Part shown: positions 58,641-64,000 of the stretch, in pieces
Layout: each line of letters opens with the position of its first letter
Numbering within the stretch: the first letter of the stretch is position 1
Source: Anthonomus grandis grandis
Lineage: Eukaryota; Arthropoda; Insecta; Coleoptera; Curculionidae
Assembly: GCF_022605725.1 (NCBI RefSeq)
Contig: NC_065547.1
Location: 6,985,167 to 7,049,166, forward strand
DNA length: 64,000 nucleotides
Direction: 5' to 3'
Position numbers and translations under genes: made by a program
The notes under the pieces: generated by a model
What the model saw: only the letters and a program-made list of their open reading frames with translations
What the model was told of the DNA's origin: nothing
Database searches by the model: none

Positions 58641-60060
58641 AATTCAATAAATAAAGTTAAACAAATAATGCTTTCCTCTATTTGTCATATTTAATAATTT
58701 TTTTTCATTTAGATATTGCTTTACATGGTTTCTATATGGGATATTATAGGCAAATTGCATACAGGAATTTTGAATTGCGTTTTTGGTACTTGAACGTAAA
58801 GAGCCACCATACACCACATCACCGTAATCGAACAAAGATAAAACAAGCCTTTCACAAAGTAAATATTTTTGTTTTGTGGATAAGTTCCGTTTAAATTTAA
58901 AAAGGGTTTTCAGGCATAAATAGGCTGCTTTAATTTTGTTTTTTACATGGTGTTCAAAAGAGAGAGAACTGTCAAATATGATACCTAAATTTTTTGCCTC
59001 TGAGACAATTGGAACTGGAGTGTTATTTATATGAATATTTATACGATTTTCAAAATTTTGCCTTAAATTATTATTCGAACACATTAAAAGACTTTTGGAT
59101 TTTTCAGCATTTAATTTACTACTATTTACTAATACTGCTGTAATGTGGAATGTTTTACAGCTTTATACATGTCTGCCACGTAGAGTGAAAAAAGTAAGGG
59201 TGATAGTATAGAACCCTGAGGTACGCCTTGATTTGTTTGCCTAAACGCTTTTTTTTCTAACTGTTGGACTGTCATAACACAACTTTCACGATTATATAGA
59301 TATTCTTTAAAGAAGTTAATACCATATTTAGAGATTCCAAAATGCCTTAGTTCAGCCAACAACATTTCGTGGTTAAGTATGTCGAAAGCTTTACTAAAGT
59401 CGAGCAGGGCCACACATGTCGCTTGATTTTGCTCTTCATTCACTCTTACGTCATTTAATATTTTAACTAAGCATGTTGACGTGCTAAAATTCTTTCTAAA
59501 TCCTGACTGGCAATCGGGAATTAAATTATTCGCTTCAACAAAATTAGAAATCTGGTTATAAATATATTTTTCAAACACCTTTGACACTGCAGGCAATATA
59601 CTGATTGGTCTTAAATCATTGTATTCTTTAGGTACTGAATTTTTTGCAATAGGTTTAATTATTGCTTTTTTTCATAAATTTGGATATTTTTGCTTAAATA
59701 TGCACTCATTATTCATACGTAATAACAGATTTAAGCAACATCGAGAACAAAGTTTAATGTTCTTAATTGAGATACCATCAATTCCCACTGCATCAGATTT
59801 TATTGAAGAGATTATTTTATTTAAATTGGAATACTAAAAAGCTGAAATGCAAATACTTCATTACAAGCTAGATTATTTTTATAGTAATCTATTGCTTCTT
59901 TACTTACTGTATCCGGAAGATCATTAATACTATTAAGAAATGTATAAATTTCGGTTGGATTTAATAGATTAGTTGGTATAGAATTTTGATTTTTATTTCT
60001 TGTTAGATGAAGTTTGTCTGCTACTCTCCAAAAAAATCCTTTCCTTTTTTATCTGACAGT
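58625..60060 (-). pseudogene. Non-LTR retrotransposon, RT with YADD box deleted
   Basis: On the minus strand, from the right: NLLNPTEIYTFLNSINDLPD (near 59930-59980), SSIKSDAVGIDGISIKNIKL (near 59755-59815), KKAIIKPIAKNSVPKEYNDL, RPISILPAVSKVFEKYIYNQ, LLDFSKAFDILNHEMLLAEL (near 59365-59425), FRQTNQGVPQGSILSPLLFS and LYVADMYKAVKHSTLQQY (ends near 59129). The frame then jumps to SSKLNAEKSKSLLMCSNN, so YADDSQIY and the residues after it have been deleted (by comparison with the copy at 63 kb). The thumb region continues with LGIIFDSSLSFEHHVKNKIK and LSLFDYGDVVYGGS. The 3' tail AATAAATAAAG lies near 58645. It cannot be active. Relatedness to the 63-kb copy is clear but not close. Confidence 0.85.
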
Positions 60061-60064
60061 TGAT

Positions 60065-61200
60065 TAAAAAAAGTAATTTTTTTCTCTAATGATTGCGTGT
60101 TTTGTGTAAGTTCTTAGTTCTCTATAATACTGCAAATGCGCTAAACATTTTTTATTATTTTTTATGCGCACGGTCTCCAAGTTTCATTGAAAATCGAAAA
60201 AAAAATCGCATTTTATATGGTCAATTTTTAAAAATATTTTCTGTAGCAGGTTCTAATAATATCACCTATAATATTTTTTTGGTTTTGATGTAACAACATA
60301 TTTACCTGGACAGTAATTTTGTCTCTATCTACCCAAATGCGATAACTCACTTATCCCGACAGTGATTTTAACGCCATTTTATCAAACTGGTAAAATTCGT
60401 TTTTTTTTTTGACATTAATGGACTTCAATGAGCCCTAAAAAATGAACATTTTTTAGCTATAAAAACACGTTTTAAACCCAAATGTACTAGAACAATTTAC
60501 ACGCTCCAAACGGGAAATATAAAATATCGCGCATTGTACAGAGCGACAAAACTAATCCAAATTAGTTTCGAAAGTAAATTCAAACAAACCAAAAATTCCA
60601 GTATTTTGACCGGGTCGGGCAGGTTTCAAAAAGATTTATATTTACTAAATAAACAGGCACATACATGCACCGGAATAACACGTAACATATACACACACGA
60701 AAAACAAACAAAGTTTTTAAAAGGACATACATTTTGCATTATTTTTCATTAATGTATTATTAATAGGACCCGCTTTGAAAAAAAAATGAAACAAACATTA
60801 ATCAATACAATAAACTGGGGCTTATTTCAATCCCGGTCAGTCGATTTTAAATGCTAAACTAAAATTTAATTCGGTATTGCTTTTGGCAATTTATTTTTGT
60901 TTTAATATATTGTCATGTTCCATTGCGGACGCTACAATTTAAGCCTTCCCTAGTATATATATACGTTCATAAAACATCTGCCATAAATATCCACATTTGC
61001 ATGACTTTATATTCGAATTATCATGTGTTATATTAACTGTTACATATTTACACAATGTGTGCCAATAAGGGATTTAAATAAATGATGTAAATGAAGTTTT
61101 TTTGTATTAGTTTTTGGGTTTGTATACACTCCATAGCGCTTCTCAGCTAAATATTTTAAACTGAGTAATTTTGTCTTCTTATGAGAATTTTTCTTCTCTA
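60065..61200. other. Mixed non-coding DNA
   Basis: Two ATTTATC...CAGTGATTTT motifs at 60300-60370 echo the array at 44.9-46.4 kb. At 60590-60720 and 60820-60960 the composition is less AT-biased (GACCGGGTCGGGCAGG, TCAATCCCGGTCAGTCG, CATTGCGGACGCTAC), which may mark conserved non-coding DNA. No coding family is recognised. Confidence 0.4.
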
Positions 61201-62300
61201 AAACTCTCTAAAAACTATTTAGTAAATTTTGTATATATTCAACTTTAGACTTATAGGATCTAAAAACATGCAAAAATTTACCTTTCGGCAAATTCTATTT
61301 ACTGTAGATATAAAACATCTTTTAATTCAATAAGATAAGTTTTCTATATTAAAAATCTTAAAAAAAATGCAAAACTTCAGATTTCTTAGCAAATTTTTTA
61401 AATGCGGACATATAGAAACTTAAAAATTAAAAATTGATGAAATAACACTTCTTTGAATTTGAATAAATTTTATTTATTGTAGCTCCAATAATTACCCTAT
61501 TTAATTAAAAATTATTAAAGTAAAAAATTGCCTACATTAAAAGTCTTAAAAAAAGCCAACTTTTTAATTTTTTTAGCAGATTATTCAACTATAATAGGTC
61601 TATAAAAACTTAGAAATTGCAAGATATTGCAAAATTTTAGATTTTTTAGGAGATTATTTAACAGTAGACCTAGACTTAAGAAATGTAAAAAATTACATTT
61701 GATTTTATTTAGCTTAAAATTACAAAATGTATGATTGCTTACCAGATTTTTTCAACTGTAGGTTTGTCTACTGCAAGACCTTCCTAAAATCCTTTTTTTT
61801 TTAATTTATAGCAGATTTTTAATTGTAGATCTACAGTCTTGGAAAAATTATCTGCAGACTTATAAAGACTTAAAGGAAGCAAGAAATTGCATTTTATTTA
61901 TTTTTTAATAAATTTTGTCTATTTGATTTATAACTTCTTTTAACTTAATATGATTAACGTTTAAAATGATCTATATTAAAAGTCTTAAAAAAAAGTAAAA
62001 TTTTTGATTTTTTAGCAAATTATTTAACAGTAGACGTATAGAGACTTAAGAAATCTATAAAACTATATTTGATTGTATTTAGCTTAAAATTACAAAATGT
62101 ATGCTTGCTTACTAGATTTTTCAACTGTAGATTTGCCTACTTCAAAACCCGCCTAAAATCTTTTTTTTTAATTTATAGCAGATTTTTTAACTATAGATAT
62201 ATAAAGATTTAAAGGATGCAAGAAATTTCATTTTATTTACTTCCTAATAAATTTTAATTCATTTATAACTTCTTTTAACTTAATATGAGTAACATGTATA
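61200..62300. repeat. Inverted-orientation copies of the GTCTACAGTTAAACAATC family
   Basis: Here the motif appears as its complement: TTTTAGGAGATTATTTAACAGTAGACCTAG (61650 area), ATTTTTTAGCAGATTATTCAAC (61575 area), TAGCAAATTATTTAACAGTAGACG (62015 area). A local duplication repeats about 430 bp (ATGTATGATTGCTTACCAGATTTTTTCAAC near 61727 and ATGTATGCTTGCTTACTAGATTTTTCAAC near 62095). No gene is visible. Confidence 0.65.
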
Positions 62301-62403
62301 TACTTATCCATCGTCCTGCTCTTATCACCCACATCACGAAAACGCCAGGTTTTAATGGGATTCGAGCAGAACTAACTGAATTAGAGCACTTTGAAAATTC
62401 GGA

Positions 62404-64000
62404 AAAAGTCAAAAGTCAAAAAAGTTTATTACCAAAAAAATAGTTATAAATATAATTAGCTACATGAGAAAAAAAAATGACAATTTTTGGTAAAAGGAAC
62501 TGCTTCGCGATTATATAAAACCGATAGCGCAATTTGCGTGAAACAGGCCTTGAAAACATTATAAATAAACACAAAAAAAAATTCCTAAAACTAAAACTAA
62601 AAAGGGCCGAAACAAAAAATGTCAAAACAATTTGGCTGGCATGCGACGGAAGGCAACAAGAATAGACAAAAGAGAACCACAAAAGAAAGATTGAACAGGC
62701 CAGCTTATTTTTGGTCTTAGTTGATTTTGCAGTTTATACTACTAGGTATCTAGTACTAGTCATACTACTAGGCATTTCGTTGGGAGTCGAGAAGAATTTG
62801 CTTAACCTTGGTGTAAAATTTATTAAGTGACAAGTCTTTAATATTCATTGGCAAAGTATTCCACATTGTAACTCCGACAACCGAAAATGACTTGTGGAAG
62901 TTACTTGTTGTTTGTTGAGGTATCCTAAAATTTCCAACATTACGAGTATTGTGTAAATGCGAGAAAGTAGTAAATAACTTATTTGTAATTTTGTAATGAT
63001 GTGTCATTTTCTTCTTCTTTCCACATTTAAAATAGAATTTATGTTTAAATAAGGTGTGATATGATCCCGATAAGCAGCGCTATAAGAAAATCTTATACAG
63101 TAATTTTGCAATTTTTGTATAGATCTAGAAAGCTCAGATGTTATAGAATTAGAATATACGATATCACCGTAGTCGAGTAAGGAGAGAATAAGGCTATTGC
63201 AGAGATAATATTTGGTTTTACTCTTTAAGGCATTTTTAAATCTGTACAGATTTCTAAGACGCATATAGCCTATATTTAATTTGTTCTTAATGTGTGTCTT
63301 AAAACAAAAGTTAGAATCTAAAGTCAATCCTAATATTTTCACTTCATTGAAAACTGGAATTTTTTCTCCATTAATCTCAATATTTATACTTTTATATAAG
63401 TGTCTTAGAATTCCTGACTTACCGCCATATAAAATGACGTTAGATTTAGCAGGGTTAATTTTTAAGTTATGCTCATTGGAATAATTAACTATATTTAGTA
63501 TATCCGATTTAATTTTTTGCTCAGAAATATTAAAATTTAATGGCATGTATATCTGAGAATCATCAGCATATTGTTGTAATTTACAATGTTCAATACAGTT
63601 ATGCATATCCGCAACATAAATCAAAAATAAAAGAGGCCCAAATATGGAGCCCTGAGGAACACCAACTTTTAAGTCAAGATACCTTAAGTGCTCCAAACTT
63701 CCATTGTTGATTTTTAACAACACCGAATGTGATCTATTTTTAAGATAGGAATCAAAAAAAAGAAACTGTAGATTCGGAACAACCAAAATATCCCAACTTT
63801 GCAAGGAGCATTGAGTGATTTATAGTATCAAATGCTTTGCTAAAATCAAGCACTGCCATGCAAGTACTTTGTTTATGTTCTTCGTTAAGACTTAAATTAT
63901 CTAACATTCCCACCAGACTAGTAGTTGTACTATAATTCCTCCTAAATCCCGATTGCGTATCTGGAAGTATACCAAATGAGTTAACAAAATTATAAAGTTG
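62404..64000 (-). pseudogene. Non-LTR retrotransposon (CR1/Jockey-like), continues past the window
   Basis: The minus strand carries the best-preserved RT of the window. From the right edge: PDTQSGFRRNYSTTTSLVGM, STCMAVLDFSKAFDTINHSM (near 63815-63870), VGVPQGSIFGPLLFLIYVAD (near 63605-63665), LQQYADDSQIYMPL (near 63540-63580, catalytic aspartates intact), LGLTLDSNFCFKTHIKNKLN, LSLLDYGDIVYSNS (near 63145-63190). After a one-base shift near 63006 come THHYKITNKLFTTFSHLHN and FHKSFSVVGVTMWNTLPMNI. Another shift lies in a T/A run near 63757-63763 (SFF to FFDSYLKN). The 3' UTR ends near 62404 with TTTTTTGACTTTTGACTTTTT. The endonuclease part lies beyond 64000. Two single-base shifts are the only damage I see. 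Confidence 0.88.

Noticed and set aside
1..64000. tRNA, rRNA, CRISPR arrays, bacterial-type operons or phage genes
   Set aside because: None seen. The tRNA-Tyr-like 18-mer at 53553-53570 is the LTR element's primer site, not a tRNA gene, and the tandem repeats lack the short direct-repeat and unique-spacer pattern of CRISPR.

Overview
The window is eukaryotic and AT-rich, and looks like intron or intergenic DNA of an insect, most likely a beetle. That guess rests on the mix of transposon families (BEL/Pao, CR1/Jockey-type non-LTR, DD41D mariner-like, pogo, KRBA2/Ginger-type), the short AT-rich introns and the tRNA-Tyr primer site; the species cannot be read from the sequence. I see no bacterial-style operons, rRNA, tRNA or CRISPR. 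The only convincing host coding sequence is one 168-bp, phase 1-1 immunoglobulin-domain exon at 44069-44236 (+), probably from a Sidestep/Beat-like cell-surface protein. It sits in tens of kilobases of repeat-filled DNA, so most of the window is best read as very large introns or flanks of that gene.

Layout. 0.1-0.8 kb: Tc1-like DD34E relic. 3.5-5.1 kb: non-LTR relic with a (TA)n microsatellite. 5.9-7.8 kb: a DD41D mariner-like element with 194-bp terminal inverted repeats (TIRs), inserted exactly at the centre of a 250-bp palindromic foldback element. 8.2-9.5 kb: an RT scrap and a second mariner-like relic. 9.5-17.4 kb: degenerate short repeats sharing a TTCCAGGCATTT-like core, and a perfect 22-bp hairpin at 13.2 kb. 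17.5-20.9 kb: a decayed, multi-exon DNA transposon of a family I cannot name, with TIRs and subterminal repeats. 22-24 kb: 202-bp tandem repeats. 25.4-28.7 kb: a non-LTR element broken by another non-LTR 3' end. 30.4-36.1 kb: a KRBA2/Ginger-type integrase transposon whose single intron was entered by a foldback MITE and whose 5' splice site was hit by a pogo element. 36.6-37.2 kb: RT relic. 37.2-43.7 kb: a large scrambled tandem array. 44.1 kb: the Ig exon. 44.9-46.4 kb: a short-motif array. 46.8-54.6 kb: a complete, apparently very young BEL/Pao LTR retrotransposon with an intact 1831-codon ORF. 54.6-58.3 and 61.2-62.3 kb: a third degenerate repeat family in opposite orientations. 58.6-60.1 and 62.4-64.0 kb: two more non-LTR elements on the minus strand.

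How the parts relate. Almost every gene here serves an element's own mobility, and most are broken by stops, frameshifts or deletions; the BEL/Pao polyprotein is the exception. The nesting gives relative ages: foldback before DD41D element, Ginger-type before pogo, non-LTR before the inserted non-LTR tail, and the degenerate repeats before BEL/Pao. A few GC/CpG-rich islands (2.5, 8.45, 24.7-25.0, 28.8-29.3, 44.3, 58.5 kb) stand out from the AT-rich background and are candidate conserved regulatory elements or missed exons.
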